64,000 nucleotides of DNA, taken from contig NZ_KB911821.1 of assembly GCF_000383675.1 (NCBI RefSeq), positions 868,001 to 932,000 on the forward strand, written 5' to 3'. The number at the start of each line of letters is the position of its first letter. Within the stretch, counting starts at the first letter, position 1. This DNA comes from Terracoccus sp. 273MFTsu3.1. Its GTDB lineage: Bacteria > Actinomycetota > Actinomycetes > Actinomycetales > Dermatophilaceae. The position numbers and the translations under genes were made by a program. A model generated the notes under the pieces. The model had not been told where the DNA came from. It worked only from the letters and a program-made list of their open reading frames with translations, and made no database searches. Below are positions 20,301-28,528 of the stretch, piece by piece.

Positions 20301-20507
20301 CTAGTCCGGGAGGCGCCGCAGCTCGAGGAGCGTGAAGCCGAGGTCCTGGAAGCGGTCGAGGATGCCGTGCAGGTGCGGTGCGTCGACGACGTCGCCGTAC
20401 ATGACCGAGCCCAGCGCGCCGACCGGGACGGTCGACTCGTCGAGCTCCGGGAAGGCCGCGCGCGCGACCTCGGGGATCTGCTCGGCCAGGATGAACTCGT
20501 AGCGCAC
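20301..20507 (-). CDS. Small conserved-type protein, unknown function
   Basis: 68 residues from a GTG with a GGGGG-rich ribosome site. The sequence (MRYEFILAEQIPEVARAAFP, then VGALGSVMYGDVVDAP and ILDRFQDLGFTLLELRRLPD) is compact and has the look of a ferredoxin-like alpha/beta single domain; codon use fits the genome. It is not recognised. It sits 5 bases upstream of the YbhN-like gene and probably shares its mRNA. Confidence 0.7.
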   Translation of the reverse strand: MRYEFILAEQIPEVARAAFPELDESTVPVGALGSVMYGDVVDAPHLHGILDRFQDLGFTLLELRRLPD

Positions 20508-20617
20508 GCCGCCCCCTTCGCAGGTCGGACCGGATGCCGAAGGCTCTTGCTCCGATCGTGCCGGTCCGGGTCCGTCGTGGCGTCACCCCGGGCGGGTGAC
20601 CTCGACCCGCCGGCGAC

Positions 20618-23600
20618 CTAGAGGAGCCCGAGACGACGCGCTGCGGCCACGGCGTCGCGGCGCGACCCGACGCCGAGCTTCTGGAAGAGCGAGCGCATCT
20701 GCGTCTTGACGGTGTTGCGGCTCACGGCTCGCGCGTCGGCGATCTCGGCGACGGTCAGGAGCGACGGCAGCTCGCGCAGCAGGCTCAGCTCGCGGGCGCT
20801 GAGGGCGACGTCGAGCAGCGGATCGGGGCGCAGGTCCACACCCGGACGGGAATGCTCGCGCAGCTCGAGGGCGAAGGGCTCGAGCTCGCCGAACCGTCCG
20901 GCACCGACGGCGAGGACGTCGGCGACCTCCGGCGCGACCTCGAGCACCGTCCGGAGCGCGCGCTGGGGGGCAGCCCGGGTGAGAGCGGCGACGAGTCCCT
21001 CGTGCGCGACGGTGGGCTGGGCATTGCGGTGGGCCACCACCGCCTTGACGAGGTGCGCCGTGACCGCCGCGCGCAGGGGAAGCACCGCGGGGTCGACGGC
21101 GAGCAGGGGCGCGACCGCCGATCGGGCAGCGGCGTCGTCGCCGTCCCAGAGGTGACGCACCGATGACATGACGGCGACCTCGACCTCGCACCCGGGCAGT
21201 CCGGCACTCAGCTGCTCGACCTCGAGAGCGAGTCGCGGGAAGCCCGCGAGAAGCACGATCCGGTGCGCCCGCGACAGCTCGCCCACGGCGAGGTCCGTGG
21301 TCATCGACAGTCGCGACACGTCCCTGGCTCCGGCCATGACGCGGGTCGCCACGTCCTGCCGCGCACCGGGCTCGTCCGCGGCCTCCTCGAGGTCGAGGTC
21401 GGCCTCGAGCATCCGCGCGAGCCGACCCAGCTGGACGAGGCCGCGCGCCGCGGTCGTGGAGGCGTCGTCGCCGGACTCCGCGTCCCCGGACACGAGGGCG
21501 GGCATCATCGAAGAGACCTCGGCGATCAGCGCCAGGGCGGTCTGGTTGCGGTCCCGCGCGGTCGCGACGTCGAGGACCTGGTGGGCGCCCCACGCCGCGA
21601 AGACATGAGCGGGCAGCAGTCGGGGTGACAGGGCCCACGGTGTGCCCTGCGCCTCCGCGAGCACACGCTCGGACCATGCCGTCATCTCGACGAGGTCCTC
21701 CTTGCCGGCCGCGACCGAGGCGAGCCCGACCATGGCCTGGAGGGCGGACAGCAGGTGCCCGGCACGGCGAGCGGTGCCGAGGGCCGCCCCGTAGGCCGTC
21801 CGCGCGTCGTCGAGACGGCCCGCGCCGAAGAGGACGCCACCACTCGTCAGCTCGTCGAGGAGGTCGAGATCGGCCTGGGCATGCTCGTGGGGCACGCGAC
21901 CCATCTGACGACTCCGCGCCGAAGACGTCTCTCCCACACCGTGACCGGGGACGGGATCGTCGAAGGTCGGCACGACGTGGCCGCGTGCGGACCGGCTGCC
22001 CGACCACGTCCGGAGGGTGGAGGACAGCTCGGCGGTCAGCCCGTCCGCGACCCGCTCGTCGCCACTGGGCCGGGCGCCGAGGCGCGCGGCCGGGTCCGCA
22101 GCCGACCGTCGGCCCACGTCGTCACCGACGAAGGAGAGCCAGCGCAGGCCGACCGCCAGCAGGCGCTCGAGGGGTAGCGCCCCCGCGTCGTCGCGTCCCG
22201 GGCCGTCGGGCTCCGGCATGGCCTCCGCCCGGGCACCCTCTCCCTCGCCCGCGAGCCATGTGTCGGGCTGCGTCGCGAGGGACACGAGCTGGATCCGGGC
22301 GGCCTCCGGGTCGGACAGGTCGAGGCTCGCGAGGGCTGCGACCGCCGTCATGACGGGGTCACCGATCGGGACCGTGCGCACGGCGGCGTCGATGTCGGCG
22401 GCCCGGCCGTCGAGCAGCAGGTGGAGCGCGTGGTGGTGGATGACGTCGCTCATGAGGTCGAGGTCCCCCGCCGCCTCCGCGTGACGCAGCGCCTGTCCCG
22501 GGACGTCGTGGGCGGCATACCACCGAGCGGCGCGGGCGTGGACCTCCCGAGCGCCACGGAGGCTGCGGGACTCGAGCATCGCGCCGAGGTAGCTGCGCAG
22601 CAGCACGTGGTAGCGGTAGGTCGGCGGACCGACTCGGTCGACCGTGACCATGGCGTTGTCCGACGAGAGCGCCTCGAGCAGCGCACCCGCGTCGTCGCGC
22701 CCGGTCACGGCGGCGGCGAGCTCGGGCGTGAGGTCCTCGAGGACCGAGGTCGAGACGAGGAAGTCGCGCACCTCCCCGTCGAGGCTCGCGAGCACCTCCT
22801 CGACGAGGTAGCCTGACATCGCGCGGTGGCTCCGCGCGAACTCGCGGAGGAAGGCGTCGGCGTCGCGGCCGCGCGCCAACGAGACGGCCGCCAGGGCGAC
22901 CCCGGCCGCCCACCCCTCGGTGAGCTCCTGCAGGTGGCGCACCTGGCCGTCGTCGAGGGCGACGTCGTGACGGGACAGCAGCTCACGGGTGTCGTCGATG
23001 GAGAAGCGCAGCTGGTGCTCGCGCACCTCGACGAGCCGCTCCTCGAGGCGCAGACGGGCCAGGTGCAGCCCCGGGTCGGCACGCGTGCCGACGACGACGT
23101 GCAGGTGCGCCGGGGCCCAGCGGACGACCAGCTCGACGAGCTCCACGCACCGCGGGTCGCGGACGAGGTGCAGGTCGTCGAGGACGAGCCAGGTGTCCGC
23201 CGGCGCCTCACCCGCGAGCTGGACGAGCCGGGTCACGAACGCGTGCCCGGCACGGCTCGGGACCGTCTCCGCGTCGACGGCGGGCAGGTGGGCGCCGACG
23301 GCGGCCTTGAGGGCGCCGAGGAGCGTCTCGCCCATGACCTGGGGGTCGTTGTCCTCACGGTCGAGCGAGGCCCAGCCGACGAGGTCGCCGCGCTGCTCCA
23401 AGGCGTTCGACCAGTCCGCGAGCAACGTCGTCTTGCCCGTGCCGACGGAGCCGGCGACGAGCACGACCGTGCCGCAGGCACGCTCCGTCGCCGAGTCCAG
23501 CGCGCGAGGTGCCGGGATCGTGGCCCGGCGCACCGTGCGGACCGTAAGGCCGGGCGGTCGGTGCTTGGGCGGGCGCCGGAGGGCGGCGGAGCCGACGTCG

Positions 23601-23638
23601 CTGTCGCCGTCGGTCGTGCGCGCAGTCCCCGAGTGCAC
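20618..23638 (-). CDS. Large ATP-binding LuxR-family (LAL/MalT-like) regulator
   Basis: 1006 residues. A P-loop NTPase lies at the N-terminus (LVAGSVGTGKTTLLADW about residue 60-75; Walker B TWLVLDDLHLV about 150), followed by a winged-helix segment (about 200-400), a long helical TPR-like region, and a C-terminal LuxR HTH (ALSARELSLLRELPSLLTVA then VSRNTVKTQMRSLFQKLGVG). LAL proteins are ATP-dependent activators of metabolism or secondary-metabolite genes. No signal ligand can be inferred. The GTG start is provisional because the first 45 residues are low-complexity. It stands alone with about 110 bases to the downstream gene. Confidence 0.9.
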   Translation of the reverse strand: MHSGTARTTDGDSDVGSAALRRPPKHRPPGLTVRTVRRATIPAPRALDSATERACGTVVLVAGSVGTGKTTLLADWSNALEQRGDLVGWASLDREDNDPQVMGETLLGALKAAVGAHLPAVDAETVPSRAGHAFVTRLVQLAGEAPADTWLVLDDLHLVRDPRCVELVELVVRWAPAHLHVVVGTRADPGLHLARLRLEERLVEVREHQLRFSIDDTRELLSRHDVALDDGQVRHLQELTEGWAAGVALAAVSLARGRDADAFLREFARSHRAMSGYLVEEVLASLDGEVRDFLVSTSVLEDLTPELAAAVTGRDDAGALLEALSSDNAMVTVDRVGPPTYRYHVLLRSYLGAMLESRSLRGAREVHARAARWYAAHDVPGQALRHAEAAGDLDLMSDVIHHHALHLLLDGRAADIDAAVRTVPIGDPVMTAVAALASLDLSDPEAARIQLVSLATQPDTWLAGEGEGARAEAMPEPDGPGRDDAGALPLERLLAVGLRWLSFVGDDVGRRSAADPAARLGARPSGDERVADGLTAELSSTLRTWSGSRSARGHVVPTFDDPVPGHGVGETSSARSRQMGRVPHEHAQADLDLLDELTSGGVLFGAGRLDDARTAYGAALGTARRAGHLLSALQAMVGLASVAAGKEDLVEMTAWSERVLAEAQGTPWALSPRLLPAHVFAAWGAHQVLDVATARDRNQTALALIAEVSSMMPALVSGDAESGDDASTTAARGLVQLGRLARMLEADLDLEEAADEPGARQDVATRVMAGARDVSRLSMTTDLAVGELSRAHRIVLLAGFPRLALEVEQLSAGLPGCEVEVAVMSSVRHLWDGDDAAARSAVAPLLAVDPAVLPLRAAVTAHLVKAVVAHRNAQPTVAHEGLVAALTRAAPQRALRTVLEVAPEVADVLAVGAGRFGELEPFALELREHSRPGVDLRPDPLLDVALSARELSLLRELPSLLTVAEIADARAVSRNTVKTQMRSLFQKLGVGSRRDAVAAARRLGLL

Positions 23639-24000
23639 GGCGTCAGTCCTTGCCGGAGGACGCTGGAGGTCGCCCGAACGTCTCCGGGGGGTCGGTGGCC
23701 GGTCGGCTGGAGGGGGGACGTGCTGGGAGGGGCATCACGGTGCACTTTCGTGAGGGGTCACGCCTGCGACACGTTCGGGCCGACCGCTTGAACCGCAGGC
23801 CACCGCGGTGACCGGCCGCTCGGCCCGGTTTCACCGTACCCCTGCCCACAGCCGTCGTTCAGGATTGAGGCGTTTCCTCATGAGTGCGTCCACCGGTGTG
23901 ACCACCGGTTGCCGGGCCGAGCGGCCGGGACGCACCCACCGGGCGAACCGCCCTCGGTGGCCCGGCTGGTCGAGCGTGGAGACCTCACAGGGGTGAGCCG
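23639..24000. other. 362-base intergenic region
   Basis: Upstream of the LAL regulator (leftward) and of a miniprotein gene (rightward), so it should contain two divergent promoters. Nothing was recognised as a known operator. The AT content around 23860-23885 is higher than the surroundings. AGGGGTGAG at 23989-23997 is a strong ribosome site for the miniprotein. Confidence 0.45.
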
Positions 24001-24120
24001 ATGTCCATGAGTGCAGAGTGCGAGAACGGCTGGCACAAGAGGTGCCCGGCGAACGGAACGGTGGACCACACGTGCTCGTGCACGTGTCACTGGGACGACG
24101 ACGACGAGCCCCGCGACTGA
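24001..24120 (+). CDS. Cys-rich miniprotein (39 aa), putative zinc binder
   Basis: A 39-residue frame with a strong AGGGGTGAG ribosome site 3-4 bases before ATG 24001 (a second in-frame ATG is at 24007). It has Cys at 7, 15, 25, 27 and 29 and His at 12, 23 and 30, ending in the cluster HTCSCTCHWD followed by an acidic DDDDE tail. This spacing could hold one zinc or copper ion. It is too short for routine gene calling. I do not recognise a named family, although short C-x-C-x-C-H proteins are common in actinomycetes. It sits beside an arsenic locus, so thiol-metal binding is a tempting but unproven inference. Confidence 0.65.
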   Translation: MSMSAECENGWHKRCPANGTVDHTCSCTCHWDDDDEPRD

Positions 24121-24252
24121 CGCCCTGGGGTCACGGTCGAGACGTTGTCGGGCGTCACGGCGATGACGCTCTCACGGCGCTCACCGCGCAGTCGTGGGCG
24201 CAGTCGTGGGCGCAGTCTGGGCGGTGGCCGCGGCCGCGGCCGGCGGGAGGCT

Positions 24253-25695
24253 TCAGCAGCCGACGGGTCCGCACGCTCCACCGCTGCCCGTCGAGGCGCC
24301 GATCCGGACGAGCTGCGGCACGGCCGGGGCACAGCAGCCGCCGACTGCCCCTTCACCGTCGGCGTCCGCCCGGGTGACGGCCGGCTCGTCGAACAGCCCC
24401 GCCCCGCCGCAGACCCCGGTCTCCGGGAGCGTGAGCTCGACCCGGGCGGCCGCCTCGTGATCACCGGCCAGGGCGGCCGCCACGGAGCGGACCTGCTCGT
24501 AGCCGGTGAGCGCCAGGAACGTCGGCGCGCGACCGTACGCCTTCATCCCGACGACGTAGACCCCCTGCTCGTCGTGGGCCAGCTCGCCTGCACCGTGCGG
24601 GTAGACGGTGCCGCACGAGTGGACGTTGGGGTCGATGAGCGGTGCGAGTCCGAGGGGCGCCTCGAGCCGGGCGTCGAGGCGCAGGCGCAGCTCCGCCATG
24701 ATCGAGTGGTCCGGGCGGAACCCGGTGAGCCCGACGACCTCGTCGAGGCCGTCGATGCGGCGCCCCTCCTCGCTGACCAGGGCCAAGGAGCCTTCGGCGA
24801 CGTGCTCGACGGCCAGCGTCCGGAACCCGGTGACGACCTCGACGAGCCCGGCCGCGACGGCGTCGCGTGCGCGAAGGCCGAGGGCGCCGCGGGCCGGCAG
24901 CTGGTCCGCGTCACCGCCGCCGTAGGCGCTGCCGACGGCCCCCCGTCGCAGCACCCACACCGCCTTCGTACCGGGCTCCTGCTCGGCGAGCGTGGCCAGG
25001 GCGACCAGCGCCGTCAGGGCGGAGTGGCCCGCCCCGACGACTGCCGTGCGCCGCCCCCCGAAACGCGCGACGTCGCGTGCGGCACTGACGTCGGGGACAC
25101 GGTAGGAGACGCGAGCCGCGATGGCGGGCTCGTGCTCTCCGTCTGCCGGGTAACCATCGCTTCCGAGCGGGTTCGGGTGCGTCCACGTGCCCGAGGCGTC
25201 GACGACGGCGCCGGCCGTGACCCGGCTCGTGCGCCCGTCCGCGTGACGGACGTGGACCGTGAACGGCTGCCCCTCGCGGCCGGAGTCGACGACCCGGTCC
25301 CGCCCCTTCCGGGCCACGCCGGTCACCGTGGTCTCGTAGTGGACGCGGTCGCCGAGCGCCTCGGCCAGCGGTCGGAGGTACTCGTCGGCCCACTCGGCAC
25401 CCGTCGGGTAGTGGTCCGCGTCGGGCTCGACCCAGCCCCGGCCGGACAGCAGGCGACGGGCGGCCGGGTCGATGAGCTCGGACCAGCGGGAGAAGAGCCG
25501 CACGTGGCCCCATGACGCCACGGCGGCGCCCGCGCGGTCTCCGCGCTCGAACACGACCGGCTCGAGCGCCTGCTCGAGGAGGCGGGCCGCGGCGGCCAGA
25601 CCGACCGGGCCGGCACCGATGACGGCGACGGCAGCGTCGACCGGTGACGACGCGCCGGCGACGGCCTCGGTGGGTGCGCGGTGGGTGCTGGTCAC
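24253..25695 (-). CDS. FAD-dependent monooxygenase-like flavoprotein of the ars locus (ArsO-like)
   Basis: 480 residues. AVAVIGAGPVGLAAAARLL is the FAD-binding GxGxxG, VVDASGTWTHPNP is the conserved flavin-monooxygenase bend, and RRTAVVGAGHSALTALVAL is a second GxGxxxA motif for NADPH. This arrangement is typical of flavoproteins found in actinobacterial arsenic clusters. The start is GTG 25695 because GGAGG lies 8 bases upstream; a longer frame lacks this. The C-terminal 50 residues are unusual: a Cys-rich tail with one Cys, then Gly-Gly-Cys-Cys, and two more Cys ending in GPVGC, possibly a trivalent-arsenic or disulfide-relay site. It is divergent from arsR1, and the control region lies between them. 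Confidence 0.85.
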   Translation of the reverse strand: MTSTHRAPTEAVAGASSPVDAAVAVIGAGPVGLAAAARLLEQALEPVVFERGDRAGAAVASWGHVRLFSRWSELIDPAARRLLSGRGWVEPDADHYPTGAEWADEYLRPLAEALGDRVHYETTVTGVARKGRDRVVDSGREGQPFTVHVRHADGRTSRVTAGAVVDASGTWTHPNPLGSDGYPADGEHEPAIAARVSYRVPDVSAARDVARFGGRRTAVVGAGHSALTALVALATLAEQEPGTKAVWVLRRGAVGSAYGGGDADQLPARGALGLRARDAVAAGLVEVVTGFRTLAVEHVAEGSLALVSEEGRRIDGLDEVVGLTGFRPDHSIMAELRLRLDARLEAPLGLAPLIDPNVHSCGTVYPHGAGELAHDEQGVYVVGMKAYGRAPTFLALTGYEQVRSVAAALAGDHEAAARVELTLPETGVCGGAGLFDEPAVTRADADGEGAVGGCCAPAVPQLVRIGASTGSGGACGPVGC

Positions 25696-25763
25696 GGGAC
25701 GGCCTCCAGTTCGGTGGGTGGCGTCCCGAGGCTGGGCGGGACCCACACCGTTTCGATGGTTGT

Positions 25764-25824
25764 CGATGTCGACATCGCCATCTTGCGACCGGCATAGACA
25801 GATGTCAACATAGACGGATGTCGA
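25764..25824. promoter_or_regulatory. Candidate ArsR operators between flavoprotein gene and arsR1
   Basis: Two elements are visible. A perfect 14-base palindrome, CGATGTCGACATCG, is at 25764-25777. Then come two adjacent 16-base direct repeats, CATAGACAGATGTCAA (25793-25808) and CATAGACGGATGTCGA (25809-25824), differing at two positions. The second covers the arsR1 start codon (25818), so repressor binding would block both promoter and translation start. All share GATGTC. Binding by an ArsR is inferred. Confidence 0.6.
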
Positions 25825-26171
25825 ATCCGCGATCTCTCCTCGACGTCGTCGCGACGCCCTGCTGTGCGCCGCTGACCCGGTCCCCGATCGGCGAGACGGA
25901 CGCGGAGCGCGTGGCTGCGATGTTCAGGGCCCTGGGCGACCCGGTGCGGCTGCGGCTCTTCTCGAACGTCGCCTCTGCCGAGGGCGGCGAGGCCTGCGTC
26001 TGCGACATCCAGGACGTCGGGGTCTCGCAGCCGACCGTGTCGCACCACCTCAGGAAGCTGCGCGAGGCGGGCCTTCTCGAGTCAGAACGGCGGGGTAGCT
26101 GGGTCTACTACCGCTTGGCCCCGTCAGCGCTCAGGGTCATGTCGGACCTGCTCGCGCCGGTCGACGGCTGA
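25818..26171 (+). CDS. arsR: ArsR-family arsenic-responsive repressor (arsR1)
   Basis: 117 residues. A winged-helix dimer with ALGDPVRLRLFSNV as the entry helix and VGVSQPTVSHHLRKLREAGL as the recognition helix. ACVCDI is the alpha-3 C-x-C-x arsenite site, and an N-terminal CC (ATPCCAPL) adds a third thiol ligand, as in actinobacterial ArsR proteins. Trivalent arsenic or antimony would release it from DNA. It is divergent from the flavoprotein gene, with candidate operators directly at its start. Nearly leaderless: the ATG lies inside the second operator repeat and no Shine-Dalgarno is visible. Confidence 0.93.
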   Translation: MSNPRSLLDVVATPCCAPLTRSPIGETDAERVAAMFRALGDPVRLRLFSNVASAEGGEACVCDIQDVGVSQPTVSHHLRKLREAGLLESERRGSWVYYRLAPSALRVMSDLLAPVDG

Positions 26172-26217
26172 TCCACCCGGGGCCTCTCCCGGCCCCCCTG
26201 TCGTGCTGGGCGCATCG

Positions 26218-26751
26218 CTACCTGTCGATCGTGAGCTGCTGCCGGTGGAAGTCGTAGTGCTGCATGCCATACGCGTACACGTCGGCCAGCGTCATCGTGT
26301 CCCGGAAGAAGGGATCCCATCCGAGCGGGAAGTGCATCCGCCTACCGAGGGCTTCGGCCGACTCGGCGTCGAGTCGGCGGTGCAGCCGGGCGATGGTGTG
26401 GTCGAGCCGGAGGGTCAGCCGAGGGCCGTGGAAGACGAGCGCGCCACCGACGGACCCGAGGTAGTTGATCGCATGGAAGGGCCGGGTCCCCGCGTCGAGC
26501 AGCGCTGCGAAGACCCGGCTGAAGCCGTCCGGCAGCCGCCCGAACAGCCTGACCAGCGGCAGCAGCCGAGCCACGATGAGGAAGCCGAAGACCATGTGCC
26601 ACAACAGCTGCCCATTGGTCCAGCGCGTTCCGTCGCTGCGCCAGCGGAGCTCCCGAGGGCTCGCGGCTGCGACGATCTGGTGAAGGTCGGCTCGGACTCT
26701 CTCCAGATCCTCGTGCAGGCGTTGCCGGTCGACGGACGCCACGGTGGCCAT
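26218..26751 (-). CDS. DinB-fold protein
   Basis: 177 residues. LHEDLERVRADLHQIVAAAS, WTNGQLLWHMVFGFLIVARL and later YGMQHYDFHRQQL give the four-helix DinB/YfiT pattern with three His (WHM, and HYDFH near the C-terminus) that would hold a divalent metal. Many members are thiol-dependent transferases. In an arsenic locus a thiol transferase could be relevant, but the gene may just be a neighbour. Codon use is slightly less GC-biased than flanking genes. Start chosen at ATG 26751; a longer frame continues upstream with low-complexity residues and overlaps the arsC end, so it is rejected. Confidence 0.75.
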   Translation of the reverse strand: MATVASVDRQRLHEDLERVRADLHQIVAAASPRELRWRSDGTRWTNGQLLWHMVFGFLIVARLLPLVRLFGRLPDGFSRVFAALLDAGTRPFHAINYLGSVGGALVFHGPRLTLRLDHTIARLHRRLDAESAEALGRRMHFPLGWDPFFRDTMTLADVYAYGMQHYDFHRQQLTIDR

Positions 26752-26836
26752 GCCCCAGTGTCGCGCGACGGCCGTTGCCAAGACGGCGAATCGCCCCGGA
26801 CGCGCGGCCTCCCGGTCAGGTCGAGGCAGGAGGGTG

Positions 26837-27253
26837 TCAGGCGTCGACGGGGGTGACGCCGAGTGACTCGAGCAGCCCCAGGACGCGCTGCCGGATCTCG
26901 TCGCGGATCGGCCGCACCGCCTCGAGGCCCTTGCCGGCGGGGTCCGCGAGCTCCCAGTCCTCGTAGCGCTTGCCGGGGAAGATCGGGCACGTGTCGCCGC
27001 ACCCCATGGTGATGACGACGTCGGACTCCTTGACCGCCTCGGTCGTGAGGATCTTGGGGGTCTCTTCGGTGATGTCGATGCCCTCCTCCGCCATGGCGGC
27101 GACGGCGGAGGGGTTGACCTCGTCGGCGGGCGCGGACCCGGCGGAGCGCACCTCGACGGCGCCGCCGGAGAGGTGGGCGAGATAGGCGGCGGCCATCTGG
27201 GAGCGCCCGGCATTGTGGATGCAGACGAACAGGACGGAGGGCTTGTCGGTCAT
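26837..27253 (-). CDS. arsC: Arsenate reductase (low-molecular-weight phosphatase fold)
   Basis: 138 residues. SVLFVCIHNAGRSQMAAAYL contains the nucleophile in C-x5-R (C-I-H-N-A-G-R-S), and VVITMGCGDTCPIFPG holds the second-Cys loop of thioredoxin- or mycothiol-coupled arsenate reductases. PAGKGLEAVRPIRDEIRQRV is the C-terminal family helix. It reduces arsenate to arsenite, which Acr3 then exports. The ATG overlaps the acr3 stop as ATGA, so acr3 is upstream and both are translated as a unit from the divergent arsR2 promoter. Confidence 0.95.
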   Translation of the reverse strand: MTDKPSVLFVCIHNAGRSQMAAAYLAHLSGGAVEVRSAGSAPADEVNPSAVAAMAEEGIDITEETPKILTTEAVKESDVVITMGCGDTCPIFPGKRYEDWELADPAGKGLEAVRPIRDEIRQRVLGLLESLGVTPVDA

Positions 27254-28395
27254 GAGAGCTCCTGGGTCGATGGTCGCAGTGACGCGGGCAGCGCGCCCCG
27301 GCTGCCGGGTCGGGCGGTGAAGCGCCTGCGCAGCGCCAGGCTCACGTAGACGAGCGCGACGAGGGCCGGCACCTCGATGAGGGGACCGACGACGCCCGCG
27401 AGGGCCTGTCCGGAGGTCGCGCCGAAGGTGGCGATGGCCACCGCGATGGCGAGCTCGAAGTTGTTGCCCGCCGCCGTGAAGGCGAGGGTCGCCGTGCGCT
27501 CGTAGCCGAGCCCGAGGCCCGCTCCGAGACCGAAGCCGCCGCCCCACATGAGGGCGAAGTAGACGAGGAGCGGGAGGGCGATGCGCACGACGTCCAGCGG
27601 CTGCGAGGTGATGGCCTCACCCTGCAGGGCGAAGAGGATGACGATCGTGAAGAGCAGGCCGTACAGCGCCCACGGGGCGACCCTCGGGATGAACCTCGTC
27701 TCGTACCACTCCCGTCCGCGACGCCTCTCCCCGATGCGGCGGGACAGGAAACCGGCCAGCAGCGGGATGCCGAGGAAGACCAGCACGGACCGTGCGATGT
27801 CCCACGTCGACGCGTCGATGCCGGTCTGCTCGAGGCCGAGCCACCCGGGCAGGACGGAGAGGTAGAACCAGCCGAGCCCGGCGAAGGCGACGACCTGGAA
27901 GACGGAGTTGATCGCCACGAGGACCGCCGCTGCCTCCCGGTCACCACACGCGAGATCGTTCCAGATGATGACCATGGCGATGCACCGAGCGAGCCCGACG
28001 ATGATCAGGCCGGTGCGGTAGGCGGGAAGGTCAGGCAGGAAGATCCACGCCAGGGCGAACATCAGGGCCGGCCCGAGGACCCAGTTGAGCACGACCGAGC
28101 TCAGCAGGAGGCGCGTGTCGCCGGTCACCGAGTCGAGCCGGTCGTATCGGACCTTGGCGAGGACGGGATACATCATGACGAGCAGACCGAGGGCGATGGG
28201 CAGCGAGACGCCGTCCACCTCGACGCGCGCGAGGCCGTCGCCGAGTCCGGGCACGAGACGCCCGAGCAGCAGGCCGGCCACCATGGCGAGCCCGATCCAG
28301 ACCGGCAGGAACCGGTCGAGGGTCGAGAGCTGCGCGGCCACCGGGTCGTGGGCGGGAGACGCGGGGCGTGCAGAAGGGCTGGTCGGGTCGGTCAC
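27250..28395 (-). CDS. acr3: Arsenite exporter, ACR3 family
   Basis: 381 residues with ten membrane segments. LARCIAMVIIWNDLACGDRE is the ACR3 signature, with the conserved Cys needed for arsenite transport, and FTAAGNNFELAIAVAIATFG is the second signature of the family (bile acid/Na+ symporter superfamily). It expels arsenite or antimonite using the proton gradient. GTG start with an Asp/Pro/Ala-rich 30-residue cytoplasmic leader. First gene of the acr3-arsC unit, divergent from arsR2 with a 133-base control gap. Confidence 0.95.
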   Translation of the reverse strand: MTDPTSPSARPASPAHDPVAAQLSTLDRFLPVWIGLAMVAGLLLGRLVPGLGDGLARVEVDGVSLPIALGLLVMMYPVLAKVRYDRLDSVTGDTRLLLSSVVLNWVLGPALMFALAWIFLPDLPAYRTGLIIVGLARCIAMVIIWNDLACGDREAAAVLVAINSVFQVVAFAGLGWFYLSVLPGWLGLEQTGIDASTWDIARSVLVFLGIPLLAGFLSRRIGERRRGREWYETRFIPRVAPWALYGLLFTIVILFALQGEAITSQPLDVVRIALPLLVYFALMWGGGFGLGAGLGLGYERTATLAFTAAGNNFELAIAVAIATFGATSGQALAGVVGPLIEVPALVALVYVSLALRRRFTARPGSRGALPASLRPSTQELS

Positions 28396-28482
28396 CGGTG
28401 TCCTTCGAACGCTGGGTCGGGGTCGCGGGCCTGCCGCATCGACCGCCCTCGATCGCTCAACGTTGGCAGCCGCATCGGCCTG

Positions 28483-28510
28483 TGTCAATATGGACCATCG
28501 TCGATGTCGG
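28483..28510. promoter_or_regulatory. Candidate ArsR operator upstream of acr3/arsR2
   Basis: The divergent gap holds TGTCAATATGGAC at 28483-28495 and GATGTCGG at 28503-28510. The parts TCAAYATRGAC and GATGTCG also occur in the arsR1 operator repeats at 25793-25824, so both repressors may recognise related boxes. Pattern seen by eye; binding not shown. Confidence 0.45.
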
Positions 28511-28528
28511 TGAACGGAAGGTGAACCC

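Noticed and set aside
20618-23638. Idea that the LAL regulator controls the adjacent YbhN unit
   Set aside because: It lies in the same orientation with no shared control region, so nothing in the sequence links them.
24145-25515. Long plus-strand frame antisense to the flavoprotein gene
   Set aside because: It mirrors the codon bias of the real gene on the other strand and has no domain; its sequence is low-complexity Arg/Gly/Asp.
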